A stretch of 8,369 nucleotides of DNA from Ignavibacteria bacterium UBA4661 (GTDB lineage: Bacteria > Bacteroidota > Ignavibacteria > Kapaibacteriales > UBA4661), in NCBI GenBank assembly GCA_002405405.1, contig DHLT01000108.1, positions 4,628 to 12,996 on the forward strand, read 5' to 3'. This document shows positions 7,649-8,369 of this stretch, in pieces (position 1 is the first letter of the stretch; each line of letters opens with the position of its first letter). The position numbers were made by a program, and so were the translations under genes. The notes beneath the pieces are model-generated. The model had not been told where the DNA came from. It saw only the letters and a program-made list of their open reading frames with translations, and ran no database searches.

Positions 7649-8369
7649 TTATTTGTATCGTATAGAGGTTGAATGAATGATGTGACCATATAAGCGTGTC
7701 AGCTGTAACGCAAGCAAACCGGTGTCCAAATGATGAATAGCATATTGTTTTGCCGTTTCTCCCTTTGTTCGCCATGTCGATGGATTCTCCAAGGCAGTAA
7801 TAAGACATTGTGCAAAATCCTCCGGTGTACCCGAGGCGGCCATCCAACCGCAATCGCTCTGTGCAAAAATGGCTGGGAAATCACTTACCGGTGTTGCAAC
7901 TACCGGCAGCGCCATATTGAAATAGTCCGTGATTTTTGAATGCCAACGAGCTTTGTTGGCGGTATTGACTACAAAAGGTAATAATGCAATATCACTTGCA
8001 GCTAAGTGGCGATAGACATCTTTCATAGTTGGTAAGTGCCCCACATGAACAATATTATACGCCGACAATAGTAGAGGTTCCAATCGGTGGCTACCAATCC
8101 ATAAAACTTTGAATGACCTCTGTGTTTTCGACCGCACAATATCAAGCGAACGAAAAAGAAAATTTAAATCTGACTGATAAATTGTTCCGATAAAACATAA
8201 CACGGTATCAGCGGAACTAATCCCTAGTGAAGCAATGCTCTCTCGCGATTCTTCACGATTTGGTACCGGTAGAGAGGCATCGCACCCCACATGCACAATT
8301 GCAGTCCGCTCCGGGGGAAAATTCATTATGTTCAAACGCTCTGCTAAATATGACGTGATTGCCGTTGCT
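7649..8369 (-). CDS. Glycosyltransferase, GT-B fold, family 4-like (5' end cut by window edge)
   Basis: The frame is open from the right edge to a TAA at 7649-7651, giving 239 visible residues. A TTG at 8335 is only an internal codon: the reading continues upstream with ATAITSYLAERL, which joins smoothly to HVGCDAS. This is the linker and nucleotide-sugar-binding C-terminal half of a GT-B enzyme: VGCD (usually GVD), the strand VLCFIGTIY, VLWIGS, HVGHLP, then ASDIALLPF and KITDYFNMALPVVATP, which corresponds to the usual K-xx-EY-xx-x-G-x-PVVAT block. Here the conserved Glu is Asp148 of the fragment, and Gly before xPVV is Ala. About 150 or more residues of acceptor-binding N-terminal domain lie outside the window. 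The likely role is sugar transfer from a nucleotide donor to a cell-envelope glycan or lipid on the cytoplasmic side, but the substrate is unknown. It converges on the chemoreceptor. Confidence 0.85.
   Translation of the reverse strand, partial: ATAITSYLAERLNIMNFPPERTAIVHVGCDASLPVPNREESRESIASLGISSADTVLCFIGTIYQSDLNFLFRSLDIVRSKTQRSFKVLWIGSHRLEPLLLSAYNIVHVGHLPTMKDVYRHLAASDIALLPFVVNTANKARWHSKITDYFNMALPVVATPVSDFPAIFAQSDCGWMAASGTPEDFAQCLITALENPSTWRTKGETAKQYAIHHLDTGLLALQLTRLYGHIIHSTSIRYK

Overview
The window carries four protein genes of a bacterium with moderate GC (low to mid 40s percent by eye). I think it belongs to the Bacteroidota/Chlorobiota/Kapabacteria side of the tree, but this is a weak inference. 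It rests on a very large secreted beta-rich LamG protein of the kind common there and on poor Shine-Dalgarno sites in front of two of the three visible starts. No rRNA, tRNA, CRISPR array, transposase or phage gene was seen.

Layout. Positions 1-4241 (minus) hold one uninterrupted frame of 1,413 codons, cut by the left edge. It encodes an exported protein with two laminin-G/concanavalin A-like domains set between other beta-rich, tryptophan-bearing segments. A divergent intergenic region of 510 bases (4242-4751) follows and is rich in inverted repeats: a dyad near the LamG start, an A/T hairpin, a tandem pair of TGGCT-N6-AGCCA palindromes 19 bases apart, and a stem with a T-run in the leader of the next gene. 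Positions 4752-5324 (plus) encode MogA, the molybdopterin adenylyltransferase. Positions 5512-7386 (plus) encode a transmembrane methyl-accepting chemotaxis protein with a four-helix-bundle-like sensor, a HAMP domain, a second HAMP-like segment and a complete signalling hairpin. A perfect 12-bp terminator hairpin follows. After a 262-base gap with short repeats of 21-base period, a glycosyltransferase (GT-B, family 4-like) runs on the minus strand from the right edge to 7649; only its C-terminal half is visible.

How they fit together. The genes do not form one pathway. The LamG gene and mogA diverge, the chemoreceptor stands alone behind its own 187-base upstream region, and the glycosyltransferase converges on it. 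MogA implies a molybdenum-cofactor enzyme in the cell. The chemoreceptor implies a CheA/CheW system, whose genes are not here. The least explained parts are the divergent control region and the repeat-bearing gap after the glycosyltransferase, where its frame stays open for 65 codons past its stop.
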